Of a stretch of DNA of 64,000 bases, positions 43,202 to 52,285 are shown in pieces (position 1 is the stretch's first letter; each line of letters starts with the position of its first letter). Source of the DNA: Spirochaetota bacterium (lineage in GTDB: Bacteria; Spirochaetota; Brachyspiria; Brachyspirales; JACRPF01). Where the stretch lies: assembly GCA_038043445.1 (NCBI GenBank), contig JBBTBY010000013.1:110454-174453 (forward strand), written 5' to 3'. Made by a program: the position numbers and the translations under genes. A model generated the notes under the pieces. It ran no database searches and was not told where the DNA came from. It was given only the letters and a program-made list of their open reading frames with translations.

Positions 43202-44101
43202 ATGGACATACTGAGCATAGCCGTAACGATCGTACTTTTCCTTCTGCTCGCGCCGCTCTATGAAGGCATCGTGCGCAAGGTCATCGCGCGTGTGCAGTCG
43301 CGCAAAGGCCCGCCGGTCATCCAGCCATACCGCGACCTGCTTAAGCTCCTCGGCAAGGAGAATATGAGCGCGGGGAATGCGCTCTTTACCATAGCGCCGC
43401 TCCTCGCGTTCGCATCGATACTCGGCGTCATTGCGTTCTTCCCGCTCGGGTATCACAGCGGGTGGCTTGCGCAGCATGCGGATGTCATTACCATCGTCTA
43501 TCTCCTTACCGTCGGCGGCGTGTCGGTCATGTTGGGCGGACTTGCGAGCCGCAACACCTATGCCGGTGTCGGCGCGAGCCGCGAGATGATAACGATGATC
43601 ATGCTCGAGCCGGTGCTCGCAATGACGTTCCTCGCCGGTGCGGTCAAGGCGAAGTCGCTCGGCATACTCCCGGCGATCGGTTCGGTCGCGGGCGGCGGCT
43701 ATGACTATTCGACACTGCTCATGCTTTTTGTTTATCTCCTTGCGCTCATGGCCTTCGTCGGCCGTCAGCCGTTCGATATCGCCGAAGCGGAAGTGGAGAT
43801 ACTCGAGGGACCGTTCATCGAATACAGCGGCCCGAACTATGCGCTCTTCCGCTATTATCTCATGCTGAAGCAGATGTTCTACGCGTCGCTCTTCGTCGTG
43901 GCGTTCCTGCCGATCGTCCGTACCGGTACGTACGGTCTCGATGTGCTGATAGAGCTTGCCGCCGTGTCGGTCATTTTTGTTCTCGTCGGCCTCATCGGAT
44001 CGACGAACCCGCGCATGCGCATCGATCAGGCACAGAAATATTACGGTATACTCATTCTGCTCGCGCTCGCATCCGTCGGGCTATCCGTGTACGGGCTCTA
44101 G
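43202..44101 (+). CDS. hycD: Membrane anchor subunit of the hydrogenase, HycD/NuoH-like
   Basis: 299 residues with about eight transmembrane helices. Family features: the basic loop VIARVQSRKGPPVIQPYRDLLKLLGKE after the first helix, the segment AGVGASREMITMIMLEP and DIAEAEVEILEGPFIEYSGPNYALF near the C-terminal half, with conserved acidic residues that in NuoH line the quinone/proton site. It starts one base after the hycE stop codon. Confidence 0.95.
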   Translation: MDILSIAVTIVLFLLLAPLYEGIVRKVIARVQSRKGPPVIQPYRDLLKLLGKENMSAGNALFTIAPLLAFASILGVIAFFPLGYHSGWLAQHADVITIVYLLTVGGVSVMLGGLASRNTYAGVGASREMITMIMLEPVLAMTFLAGAVKAKSLGILPAIGSVAGGGYDYSTLLMLFVYLLALMAFVGRQPFDIAEAEVEILEGPFIEYSGPNYALFRYYLMLKQMFYASLFVVAFLPIVRTGTYGLDVLIELAAVSVIFVLVGLIGSTNPRMRIDQAQKYYGILILLALASVGLSVYGL

Positions 44102-44111
44102 GGAGGCGTTG

Positions 44112-44654
44112 ATGTGGCTCATCAGTAAGATACTACAGGCGATCATCTGCTTCCGTGCGGGCGTGGTCACGATGCCGTACCCGTTCAAACCGCGGCCCGT
44201 CGAGAAGGATTTCCGCGGACAGCCGGCATGGAACCATCACAAATGCGTGGGTTGCGCCGGGTGCGCCAATCATTGCCCCGCGCGGACGATACTCGTACGC
44301 GACCTCTGCCAGGACATACGCGTCATGGTGTATGACGGCTCACGCTGCACCTACTGCGGACGCTGTTCCGATGTCTGCCCGGAAGACGCGATAACCATGA
44401 CCGAACAGTATGAGCTTGCCACCGGGGAGAAGAACGACATCACCGTATCGATGGAATTGTTCATGCTCACCTGCCAGCGCTGCGGGCGCTGCTTCGATAT
44501 GGAAACGACGAATATGATCGATAAGATGGCGCTGCGCGGGTACCGCTACGATAACCTCGCCGTGCGCGCCGTCATACCGAGATCGACCGAACAGTTCGAT
44601 ACGAAGACCCTTGCGGAGACCGAGAACTATACACGCCCGCAGGTGAAGGAATAA
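44112..44654 (+). CDS. hycF: Ferredoxin-like hydrogenase subunit, HycF/NuoI-like
   Basis: 180 residues from the ATG at 44112 with GGGAGG five bases before it; the longer reading from 43956 lies inside hycD. Two [4Fe-4S] motifs are present: CVGCAGCANHCPARTI (about 38-53) and CTYCGRCSDVCPEDAI (about 80-95). A further Cys pair CQRCGRC near residue 121 may bind another metal, as in HycF-type proteins. It links the electron-input module to the small subunit. Confidence 0.92.
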   Translation: MWLISKILQAIICFRAGVVTMPYPFKPRPVEKDFRGQPAWNHHKCVGCAGCANHCPARTILVRDLCQDIRVMVYDGSRCTYCGRCSDVCPEDAITMTEQYELATGEKNDITVSMELFMLTCQRCGRCFDMETTNMIDKMALRGYRYDNLAVRAVIPRSTEQFDTKTLAETENYTRPQVKE

Positions 44655-44657
44655 GAT

Positions 44658-45185
44658 ATGCTCAAGGGACTTTGCAAGCGGGCGTTCCCGAGATCGCTTT
44701 GGATATATCACTGCAACAGCGGCGCCTGCAACGGCTGCGACATTGAGATACTCAATGTGCTCACACCGTACTACGATGTGGAGCGATTCGGCATGAAACT
44801 CGTCGCATCGCCGCGCCATGCGGACGTTATGCTCGTATCCGGTGCGGTCACGCGGCCCACGCTCCCGCTCGTGAAAAAAGCGTATGATGCAATACCAAAT
44901 CCGAAGCTCGTGTTCGGCATCGGTTCCTGCGCCGCGGGCGGCGGGTGCTGGTTCGACACGTACAACGTAACGGGCGGAGCGGACAAGGCGATACCGGTGA
45001 ATTACATCATACCCGGCTGCCCACCGCGCCCGGAGGCCATCATCTTCGGCGTTGCGCTTGCGTTGGGCCTTGTGGACAAGAAGGCCTCGCCGGTAGAGCT
45101 CAAGCAGGTCGAATTCCCGATCGATAAGTACAAACAGAACCGCGAGTATGAAGAGCGCAACGTCATTTACAAGCTTTTGGATTAA
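44658..45185 (+). CDS. hycG: [NiFe] hydrogenase small subunit, HycG/NuoB-like
   Basis: 175 residues. The proximal [4Fe-4S] ligands are visible: CNSGACNGCDIEIL (two or three Cys), GIGSCAAGGGCW and IPGCPPRPEAI. It is shorter than E. coli HycG (255 residues), closer in size to NuoB and to the small subunits of Mbh/Ech-type enzymes. It starts three bases after hycF, with AAGGA upstream. It completes the six-subunit membrane hydrogenase. Confidence 0.93.
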   Translation: MLKGLCKRAFPRSLWIYHCNSGACNGCDIEILNVLTPYYDVERFGMKLVASPRHADVMLVSGAVTRPTLPLVKKAYDAIPNPKLVFGIGSCAAGGGCWFDTYNVTGGADKAIPVNYIIPGCPPRPEAIIFGVALALGLVDKKASPVELKQVEFPIDKYKQNREYEERNVIYKLLD

Positions 45186-45194
45186 GGACTCGCC

Positions 45195-45593
45195 ATGGGA
45201 AAAAAGATACTCCTCGTCGACGACGACAAAGAGCTCTGTGCTACACTTACACGCGTGCTCACGGCGAACGGGCATGCGGTGACGACAGCGCACAGCGGCG
45301 CCGAGGCGCGCATGAAGGTCGTATCGGTCAGGCCCGATCTTATCATTCTCGACATCATCATGGAAACGGATACCGCGGGCTTCGAGCTCATCAATATGCT
45401 CAGGAGCGATCGCCCCAATGCGAAGTATCGCGAGTTCAAGGATGTTCCCATCGTGGTGCTTTCCGCCATCGACCGCGTGACGCATTCGCGCTTCTCGCTC
45501 GACGACGGAGAGAGCTTCCTTCCCGGCGCTGTCGATTTCATAACGAAGCCCGTGACGCCGGAACAGCTCCTCGCGAAGGTCGATGCGCACTAG
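45195..45593 (+). CDS. Stand-alone response-regulator receiver protein
   Basis: 132 residues; a single CheY-like receiver without output domain. KKILLVDDDKELC (acidic pocket), PDLIILDIIM (phospho-accepting Asp, about residue 53), VVLSAIDR and DFITKPVTPEQL (Lys) are all present. An insertion follows the first half of the domain (RSDRPNAKYREFKDV and DDGESFLPGAV). It begins ten bases after hycG with TAAGGACT as ribosome site and so belongs to the hydrogenase operon. No histidine kinase is in the window. Confidence 0.9.
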   Translation: MGKKILLVDDDKELCATLTRVLTANGHAVTTAHSGAEARMKVVSVRPDLIILDIIMETDTAGFELINMLRSDRPNAKYREFKDVPIVVLSAIDRVTHSRFSLDDGESFLPGAVDFITKPVTPEQLLAKVDAH

Positions 45594-45762
45594 ATAGTGC
45601 CTGTTCGTGAGTGTGTGTAAGGCAAACCAAAATTATTTTTTGAAAAAAATAAAACGGCGGGGCAGGGGTTGTTCTCCGCGCATCACGTGACGCAGACATA
45701 CATGCGCGCAACAATAGGAAAATCAATGTATTGAGGGCGGCAGGAGGATGAATATTATTTCG
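45594..45762. other. Intergenic region between hydrogenase operon and YkgJ gene
   Basis: 169 bases between the response regulator and the minus-strand gene end at 45763. An AT-only inverted repeat (TTATTTTTT at 45633-45641 with AAAAAATAA at 45644-45652) is present, but it has no GC pairs and no T-tail, so I do not call it a terminator. No gene is seen. Confidence 0.4.
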
Positions 45763-46518
45763 CTATCGTTTCGCCAGATAACCCATTTCTTTTTCCCCGT
45801 TCGTATAATAAGCGTGGAATTCCTTGAGCCGGCCGTTGCCCGCCGTCCGCTCTGCGAATGCTGCGAGCACCGGCATCTGACGCCGAGCAATATCAGATGC
45901 ATTGGGCTCGCGTGTTGCCGTGAGGAAAGAGGCAAGGCTTGTGACGGCCGTTCCGCCGCCGTGTTCGGACGCTTTGAGAAGATTTGCGGGAAGCCACGGT
46001 GAATATTTCTGCATGTATTCGGCGTATCGTCTGAGGAACGGCACCTGGGCGGTCAGTGCATCCTTCTCGCGGTCAAAGTCCGTGCGCTCGAGTACGTTCT
46101 TGCCGTCATAGATCACCGGGGCAGCATCGGAAGTGTCGCAGCGCCAGCCCGTACGCGGGGAAAGGACCTCGCCCTGGAAACGCTCTTCGCGGTACGGATA
46201 GAGCGGCATCGTCCTGCAGCGAAGCGGCTTTTTTTCGCCGTGCAGTGCGCATCGCTTGTCGTCCATGAGGGCGGGGCAGGGGAATGACGGCGGTATGAAT
46301 GCTGTCGGTGTTATCTGCACTGCAAGCGACAGTCCATCGGCTGCGACGGTTGCGCCCAACGATGCGGTATAGGCGTGGTCCTTGCTGTCCGGCCGTACCG
46401 CGGTCCAGATGAAGGCGATGGGAAAGGTATCGGCGCGGGCGGAGGCATCTGTCCAGGTAAGCGGGAGGAATCCGAAGCAGCATGAGCCGCAGGCGGTACA
46501 GCGGAAATGGTGCTCCAT
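45763..46518 (-). CDS. YkgJ-family cysteine-cluster protein
   Basis: 251 residues. The N-terminus FRCTACGSCCFG, then PCPALMDDKRCALHGEKKPLRCRTMPLYP, has the Cys pattern of the YkgJ family (Fe- or Zn-chelating, function unknown). The remainder is not recognised. It follows the YchJ-like gene by two bases on the same strand. Confidence 0.8.
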   Translation of the reverse strand: MEHHFRCTACGSCCFGFLPLTWTDASARADTFPIAFIWTAVRPDSKDHAYTASLGATVAADGLSLAVQITPTAFIPPSFPCPALMDDKRCALHGEKKPLRCRTMPLYPYREERFQGEVLSPRTGWRCDTSDAAPVIYDGKNVLERTDFDREKDALTAQVPFLRRYAEYMQKYSPWLPANLLKASEHGGGTAVTSLASFLTATREPNASDIARRQMPVLAAFAERTAGNGRLKEFHAYYTNGEKEMGYLAKR

Positions 46519-46520
46519 GA

Positions 46521-47006
46521 TCAGGCGAGGACTTTTTCACCGCAGCAGTGCTTGACCTTCTTCCCGGAATTGCAGGGGCAGGGATCGTTACGCCCTATTT
46601 TCGGCGATGTGCGCTGTACCGGAAGTGTCTTCATAACGCTGCTTACATAGAACCATTCGCCTTTTTCGCGGCGGAACCGTGAGACGGCGGCGCTCGTGAT
46701 GTAATTCCCCTCGCGGCGGAATTTCACGGAGTATTCCACCTCGGCGGTATCAATGGATTCTTCAGCGCGAAGCACCCTGCAGTCAAGCCACTCGCAGAGT
46801 TCGGCCAATCGCTCCGCTTCAGCACGGTTGAAATCGTCGCGCACCTCAGGCGCATGCGTTCGGTCGATATGGTCGAGCGAGCGTATTGCGAATGCCGTGT
46901 AACGCGAGCGGAAGAGCGCTTCCGCGGTCGGGGCCGGTGTTCCGGCGATGATGGGACCGCAGCACAAATCGAATTCGCGGTTCGAGCAGCAGGGACATAA
47001 CGCCAT
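46521..47006 (-). CDS. YchJ-like protein with SEC-C zinc motifs
   Basis: 161 residues. It begins with [17 protein letters not shown] and ends with [17 protein letters not shown], the two SEC-C zinc-binding motifs of the YchJ/UPF0225 family, with an NTF2-like domain between ([37 protein letters not shown]). Function unknown. Its promoter (47033-47060) is back to back with that of the CsgG-like gene. Confidence 0.88.
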   Translation of the reverse strand: MALCPCCSNREFDLCCGPIIAGTPAPTAEALFRSRYTAFAIRSLDHIDRTHAPEVRDDFNRAEAERLAELCEWLDCRVLRAEESIDTAEVEYSVKFRREGNYITSAAVSRFRREKGEWFYVSSVMKTLPVQRTSPKIGRNDPCPCNSGKKVKHCCGEKVLA

Positions 47007-47032
47007 AACGACCTCTCATATTATGTTACCTT

Positions 47033-47060
47033 ACTATATACCGCGGAAGGACATTGTCAA
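47033..47060 (-). promoter_or_regulatory. Promoter TTGACA-N16-TATAGT of the YchJ/YkgJ operon
   Basis: On the minus strand TTGACA (47060-47055) and TATAGT (47038-47033) are 16 bases apart, with AGAGG before the ATG at 47006 in a leader of about 20 bases. Confidence 0.8.
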
Positions 47061-47083
47061 TTCCATGTACAGCGATGGGCGGC

Positions 47084-47111
47084 TTGACAGCTATGGATAG
47101 CCCGGTATACT
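47084..47111 (+). promoter_or_regulatory. Promoter TTGACA-N16-TATACT, predicted leaderless
   Basis: TTGACA (47084-47089) and TATACT (47106-47111) are 16 bases apart. The ATG at 47118 starts seven bases after the -10 box and no ribosome site is present, so transcription should begin at the start codon. Confidence 0.8.
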
Positions 47112-47117
47112 TATCGC

Positions 47118-48449
47118 ATGAAACAAATGATCGTATTCCTTTTCTGTGCGTGTTTCGCTTTCGCAGCACCTGCGGTGACCGTGCTTCCGTTCGACGATAT
47201 GTCCGGTGAGAGGCAGTACGCGAATGCCGGCAAGGCGATGGCGGAGCTCCTTATCGCCGATCTCGGGCGTGTAAAGGGCCTTACGCTCGTCGAACGCATG
47301 AACATGGACAAGGCGATGAAGGAGATAGAGCTCGGACTCTCCGGCATTGCCGACGAGAGGACGGCCCCGAAGATAGGGAAGATGCTCGGTGCGACCTATC
47401 TCATCGTCGGGAGCTGTATATTCGGAACAGCATCGAGTGCGGTGTGGAAGGTCATTGCGGTAGAAAGCGGCGTGATAGCGAAGACCGGCCGTGTGGACGC
47501 GGGTGCCGATGTGCTTGCGCTCGAACGGAAACTGTATCGCGCCGTGGCTGCCGCCGTCAGCGAGATGATCCCGGGGCTCAGTATGCCGCCGGACGAAGCG
47601 GCGACGGGAACGCTCGATGCATCAACACTCAACAGTTTCGGCGAAGCCCTTGCGGCGGAGCGTTCGGGCGACAGCGCGCGTGCGAGAGAGCTCATCAAGA
47701 AGCTCATCGAGAGCCGCGGCAATATGCCCATGCTCCTCGCCGTGCTCCGCGATATCGAACGACGGATCGAAGAGAGTGATAAACGCCGCGAAGTGGAGCT
47801 TAATCGGTCAGGGCAAAACACCGCCGATTGGGCAACGTTTACGCGCACCACAATTTCCTTTATGAGCAGCATGCGCTATACCGCGCTCCTCAATTTCTGC
47901 CTTCGCGCACGGATAAACCCGCCGAAAGCGCCGGAGGGGTCCATGATCGGCGCCGATGAGATGACCGATTATTACATCGTTTTTTCATACGCGATGCTGA
48001 AGCGCTCCGAGGAGACCACGGCCGAGGGGGGGAATTTCCTCACACGCTATCCGACATCCATGTACTATTCGTCGGTGAAGAATTACGTTACTGAGCACCT
48101 GAACATCGTGAAGGACCGCGACACGGTCGGGAAGCGCACCGAGACGAAGATAGCGGCCATTGCGGCGGAGAAGAACACGCCGGAAATGCTCGCCTTCCGT
48201 ACCGCAAGCGAATATTTCAACGCGAAGATATACGACAAGGCGCTTTCAGTGTACCGGTCCATATCGCTTGCCGAGCTTGAGAAGCAGGGCATTACGCCCG
48301 ATACGATACTGTATTTCATGTTCTCGTGCTATCGCGAACTTTTTCAGAAAGAGAACGCCGCACGCATGCTGTCCACGGTGGAGAACCTCTACCCGGGCTC
48401 GTCCTATCTCGCGTCGATGCGCACGATGATGAACTATATCCCCGAATGA
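47118..48449 (+). CDS. Exported CsgG-like protein with tetratricopeptide-type repeats
   Basis: 443 residues. Signal peptide residues 1-16 (MIVFLFCACFAFAAPA). Residues about 18-155 are CsgG/FlgO-like: VTVLPFDDMSGERQYANAGKAMAELLIADLG, TLVERMNMDKAMKEIELGLSG, GKMLGATYLIVGSC. From about 165 helical repeats follow (LNSFGEALAAERSGDSARARELI, then AFRTASEYFNAKIYDKALSVYRSI), ending with a TPR-like YPGSSYLASMRTM. It is likely periplasmic and of unknown role. The transcript is predicted leaderless and probably continues into queC. Confidence 0.75.
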   Translation: MKQMIVFLFCACFAFAAPAVTVLPFDDMSGERQYANAGKAMAELLIADLGRVKGLTLVERMNMDKAMKEIELGLSGIADERTAPKIGKMLGATYLIVGSCIFGTASSAVWKVIAVESGVIAKTGRVDAGADVLALERKLYRAVAAAVSEMIPGLSMPPDEAATGTLDASTLNSFGEALAAERSGDSARARELIKKLIESRGNMPMLLAVLRDIERRIEESDKRREVELNRSGQNTADWATFTRTTISFMSSMRYTALLNFCLRARINPPKAPEGSMIGADEMTDYYIVFSYAMLKRSEETTAEGGNFLTRYPTSMYYSSVKNYVTEHLNIVKDRDTVGKRTETKIAAIAAEKNTPEMLAFRTASEYFNAKIYDKALSVYRSISLAELEKQGITPDTILYFMFSCYRELFQKENAARMLSTVENLYPGSSYLASMRTMMNYIPE

Positions 48450-48459
48450 CAGGGTGTCG

Positions 48460-49134
48460 ATGAAACACGCGATGGGGCATGCGCTTGTCGTATTCTCCGG
48501 CGGTCAGGATTCAACCACCTGCCTCGGATGGGCGAAGAACCGCGCCGAGAAGGTCGATGCGATAACGTTCTCCTACGGTCAGCGTCATGCGGTGGAACTT
48601 ACCGCCGCGAAGGATATTGCCGCACTGATGAACGTGCCGCTTAAGGTCGTCATCATCGATTTCCTTTCATCGCTGGTAACTTCCGCGCTTCTGTCGGACG
48701 GCGATATCGCTGCAAAGCATCCCGATGATGCATCGCTCCCGGCATCGTTCGTGCCAAACCGCAATGCGCTTTTCCTTACGCTCGCGCACGCATATGCGCA
48801 GACGATACATGCAGACACGATAGTCGCCGGCATGTGCGAGACAGATTACAGCGGCTACCCCGACTGCCGCCGCGAGTTCATCGATGCAATGGAGCGTTCG
48901 CTCTCGCTCGGGAGCAATAAGCAGATACCGATCGTAACACCGCTCATGTATCTGACGAAGGCCGAAACGTTCAAACGTGCCGAGACCGAGGGCGTGCTCG
49001 ATATCGTGATCGCAAAGTCGCATACATGCTACGAAGGCGATCGATCGATGCATGATTGGGGGTACGGCTGCGGGCAATGCCCTGCATGCGTACTTCGGAA
49101 GAATGGTTTCGACGAATTCGTTTCCGGAAAATAG
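48460..49134 (+). CDS. queC: 7-cyano-7-deazaguanine synthase QueC
   Basis: 224 residues from the ATG at 48460 (MKHAMGHALVVFSGGQDS); an ATG at 48472 is the alternative. The PP-loop VVFSGGQDSTT binds ATP, and the zinc site near the end has Cys in CYEGD...YGCGQCPACVLR. QueC converts carboxy-deazaguanine to preQ0 for queuosine synthesis. It starts 10 bases after the CsgG-like gene. Its pathway partners QueD and QueE are not in the window. Confidence 0.96.
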   Translation: MKHAMGHALVVFSGGQDSTTCLGWAKNRAEKVDAITFSYGQRHAVELTAAKDIAALMNVPLKVVIIDFLSSLVTSALLSDGDIAAKHPDDASLPASFVPNRNALFLTLAHAYAQTIHADTIVAGMCETDYSGYPDCRREFIDAMERSLSLGSNKQIPIVTPLMYLTKAETFKRAETEGVLDIVIAKSHTCYEGDRSMHDWGYGCGQCPACVLRKNGFDEFVSGK

Positions 49135-49153
49135 CAGGCGATCATTTTACCCA

Positions 49154-51544
49154 TCATTCATAGGCAATGGTCTCTCGTATCGTCAGCTGTGATGCGCGCC
49201 GGGCAGGCATGATGCTTGCTGCGATCGAGCCGAGTACCACGGCGGCTACCGCTATCGAAAGACCGACCGGCGAGATAACGAGCGGGAGCGGCGTTCTGAA
49301 CGCCATGGAACCGAGCAGTCTGCCGACAGCGGTAGTAAGCGGGAGCGAGAGTACGGTCGCAAGGACGATGCTGATAAGCCCGATGAATACCGCCTCGCTC
49401 ACGAGGTTCCTGTATATCGCGTTCGGTGTACCACCGATGGCGCGCATGACGCCGATCTCACGCGTACGCTCAAGGATGTTCGTGCTTGTCGTCGATGCAA
49501 GCCCGAGCATGCCGACGATGCCCATAAGCACTGCGATGAATACGATCGAGGAGATCAGTGTCGACACGTGCTCGGTAATGGCGTTACGGAACTCGGCATC
49601 GGCGATGATGGCGGAGACACCGACCGCGTTCTCGACGAGCGCTTTTTCCGCAGAGCGTATCACTACAGCGCGTTTCGCATCTTCCATGGGCGCAGTGACG
49701 ATGCGAAACGATCGAATGCCGCTCTGCATTACCGCATCGAACGAAGCGCGCGACGTGTACGCCGCGGCGGGGCCGATCTCCTCAATAAATCCGACGACAC
49801 GCCATTCGGAATGTCCTCCGCTGACCGTGAGCGGTATCGTGCCCCCGATACGAATGTCCGGGAACATGAGCCGTGCTATCTGATTGAGCATGACCGCGTT
49901 CGTATCATCCATACGGAGCCACCGCCCCTCCCGCAGGGGGAATGTTACGAGCGTTGACCCGGCAGGCATACCGCGCAGGGTGAAACTTCCGTGACCGCCG
50001 TCGGGATAGACATGCGATATCTCTATCCCGCCGGCGACGTTCGCTGATGCCGGCGCATGACCCCATCCTTCAACGGAGCGAATGCCGGGCACAGCCAAGA
50101 GAACACTGCGCACACGACCGACCGATTCCGGGCGTATCGTACGTATTTCCGCGTCGTAATGCCGCGAGCGGAACGAGCGGTCGATGGTTTCTTTCCATGC
50201 GGCATTTACGTTGAGTGCGGTCATGAAAAGCGCACCGGCGGATGCAAGGAGCCCGAGCGTAAGCGCAAGACGCCCGCGCCGACGGAAGAGATTGCGGATG
50301 GCAAGGATGAGCGTCCTGTCCACAGTGCGGAACATATCCGGGAGTATCGGCGCAGTGCGCTTGACATCCGTACGAACGCCGTAGTCGCTCACTGCTTCGC
50401 GCACTGTCATGCGGCTTGCACGGAGCACGGGTATCAGCGAGAGGAGGAGCGGTATTGCCATGCCGACAGCCGCCTCTCCGACATGGATAGCCATTGGTAC
50501 CGCAGTGCTGTAGAGCGTGAAGTTGAGGAGCTCGGCGACGACCGCCGCATATCCAGTGCCGATGTATGTACCGAGCGGTATGCCGATACAAAGCGATGCG
50601 ACACTCACTGCGGCGATCTCAGCGAGGTAGAGGAACACTATGTCCGATGTTTTGCCGCCGATCGCTTTCATAACGCCGATCTGTCGTATCTCACCGGCCA
50701 TGAGCACGGAGACCATGGCCGCCATGAGAATGCCGCTTAACACGAGCGCGAGCAGACTGAATATAAAGAGCATGGTGAGTATCGCCGTCATCTGATTCTG
50801 ATGCGGATGCTTCTTCGCCGGCGGTATCTGTATCTCGCGCACCGAATACCCGCGTGCATTGATCCATGATGCGAGCGTACGCACCCGTGCATCGATCGCA
50901 CGGTCGTCATCAAGCGCATCGGAAACGCGGACCTTAAGTTCGTGCATGCCGGACCCGCCGAGCAGGGCGAAGGTGCCGGGAGTGATATACCCGTAACCGG
51001 TGCGCTCCTGCCACGCCGGGGCAAGTCCGGGATCATGCGCTGTCCCTGCGACAAATATGTCGCGTCGAACGCCGCTTGGTGCGCGGATGGCGAGCGTGCC
51101 GCCGACATCGGTCATGAGCGATACCGCGCTGCGTTCAACGAGCATGCTCCCTTCCGGCGGCGGCCATGCACCGCGGTCACGGGAGACCTTGCTGAGACGC
51201 ATATCGTGAAAGTCGGGGATGACGAAGAGCAGAAGCGGGCGCCAGTCCCCCGATGCCGTCTGTGCGCGGACAAGAACGGAATCGCGCGCTTCGACCGAGG
51301 CGATGCCGTCCTGTGTACGTACGGCGGCAACGAGCGCATCGTCGATCCGGTCAAGTTCGATAGTGGCGGATGCAGGCGCTGTGCCCAGATAATTGCGGCG
51401 TATTTCCCGGGTGAGTATGGAGTACGCGGTCATCACCGAGGCGATGCCGATGATGCTCGCCGCTACCGCAGCCGTCATGAGAAGGAGCCTTCCGCGTGTG
51501 CGGACACTATCACGAATTATCTTCGCGAGGCGCGGGTTACGCAT
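49154..51544 (-). CDS. ABC transporter permease (MacB/FtsX-like, two tandem permease domains)
   Basis: 796 residues from the ATG at 51544, which overlaps the end of the ATPase gene by eight bases; the reading to 51685 is shadow. Topology: one transmembrane helix about 18-38, a large outer domain, three helices about 245-380, a second copy starting with LAIRNLFRRRGRLALTLGLLASAGALF (about 435), another outer domain, and three helices at the C-terminus including RTREIGVMRAIGGTPNAIYRNLVSEAVFIGLIS. The GxMxAIGG segments are the FtsX-family hallmark. Transport substrate unknown. Confidence 0.93.
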   Translation of the reverse strand: MRNPRLAKIIRDSVRTRGRLLLMTAAVAASIIGIASVMTAYSILTREIRRNYLGTAPASATIELDRIDDALVAAVRTQDGIASVEARDSVLVRAQTASGDWRPLLLFVIPDFHDMRLSKVSRDRGAWPPPEGSMLVERSAVSLMTDVGGTLAIRAPSGVRRDIFVAGTAHDPGLAPAWQERTGYGYITPGTFALLGGSGMHELKVRVSDALDDDRAIDARVRTLASWINARGYSVREIQIPPAKKHPHQNQMTAILTMLFIFSLLALVLSGILMAAMVSVLMAGEIRQIGVMKAIGGKTSDIVFLYLAEIAAVSVASLCIGIPLGTYIGTGYAAVVAELLNFTLYSTAVPMAIHVGEAAVGMAIPLLLSLIPVLRASRMTVREAVSDYGVRTDVKRTAPILPDMFRTVDRTLILAIRNLFRRRGRLALTLGLLASAGALFMTALNVNAAWKETIDRSFRSRHYDAEIRTIRPESVGRVRSVLLAVPGIRSVEGWGHAPASANVAGGIEISHVYPDGGHGSFTLRGMPAGSTLVTFPLREGRWLRMDDTNAVMLNQIARLMFPDIRIGGTIPLTVSGGHSEWRVVGFIEEIGPAAAYTSRASFDAVMQSGIRSFRIVTAPMEDAKRAVVIRSAEKALVENAVGVSAIIADAEFRNAITEHVSTLISSIVFIAVLMGIVGMLGLASTTSTNILERTREIGVMRAIGGTPNAIYRNLVSEAVFIGLISIVLATVLSLPLTTAVGRLLGSMAFRTPLPLVISPVGLSIAVAAVVLGSIAASIMPARRASQLTIRETIAYE

Positions 51545-52283
51545 GGCGTTCCTCCGCTTCGGCATCGGATACGATGGCCCCGTCCATGAGGCGTATTTCC
51601 CTCGATATGCGATGACCGATGGCGCGTTCGTGGGTGACCATGATGACCGTTTTTCCGTCGGCGGAAAGTTCTGAGAAGAGGTCAAGTACAGCGTCCGCGG
51701 TGTGGGAATCGAGATTGCCGGTAGGCTCGTCAGCGGCGATGATCATAGGGTCGTTCGCGAGCGCACGCGCTATCGCCGCGCGCTGCTGCTGTCCGCCGGA
51801 AAGCGATGCGGGGAGCTTGCCGGCCTGATCGCGTATGCCGACGCGCGAAAGGAGCGCGAGCGCCCTCTCGGAGCGTTCACGGACGGGATATGTCCTGCAG
51901 AAGTCCATCGGCAGCATGATGTTCTCGAGCACGGTAAGCGTCGGCAGAAGCTGAAAGAACTGGAACACCACACCGATATTCCGTCCGCGCCAGAGCGAAA
52001 GGTCGTTCTGCGAGAGTGCGTGTATATCCGTGCCGCCGATGACGACGTGCCCGGTACTCGGTGCATCGATGCCGGTGAGAAGGTTCATCAGCGTCGATTT
52101 TCCGCTTCCGGACCGACCGACCACCGCGATGAACTCGCCCTGTGCCGCCAGAAAGGACACATTGCTGAGCGCGGTGAAATCACCCATCGGCGATGGGTAG
52201 ACTTTGTAAAGCGATTCGACGCGCATGAGCGGCAGTGTTCCCGCAGCAGGAGCGTTCCGTTCTTTGAGAGTATTCTTTCCCAT
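51537..52283 (-). CDS. ABC transporter ATP-binding protein (MacB/LolD type)
   Basis: 248 residues from the ATG at 52283, which lies two bases after the stop of the 37-residue ORF. Walker A GRSGSGKSTLM, Q-loop VVFQFFQLLPTLTVLENI, signature LSGGQQQRAAIARAL, Walker B IIAADEPTGNLDS and H-loop MVTHE are all intact. It powers the permease encoded after it. The gene order regulator / small protein / ATPase / permease on one strand suggests a single regulated exporter. Confidence 0.95.
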   Translation of the reverse strand: MGKNTLKERNAPAAGTLPLMRVESLYKVYPSPMGDFTALSNVSFLAAQGEFIAVVGRSGSGKSTLMNLLTGIDAPSTGHVVIGGTDIHALSQNDLSLWRGRNIGVVFQFFQLLPTLTVLENIMLPMDFCRTYPVRERSERALALLSRVGIRDQAGKLPASLSGGQQQRAAIARALANDPMIIAADEPTGNLDSHTADAVLDLFSELSADGKTVIMVTHERAIGHRISREIRLMDGAIVSDAEAEERHA

Positions 52284-52285
52284 GA

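Noticed and set aside
45633-45652. Terminator after the hydrogenase operon
   Set aside because: The inverted repeat is made only of A and T with a two-base loop and has no T-tail.
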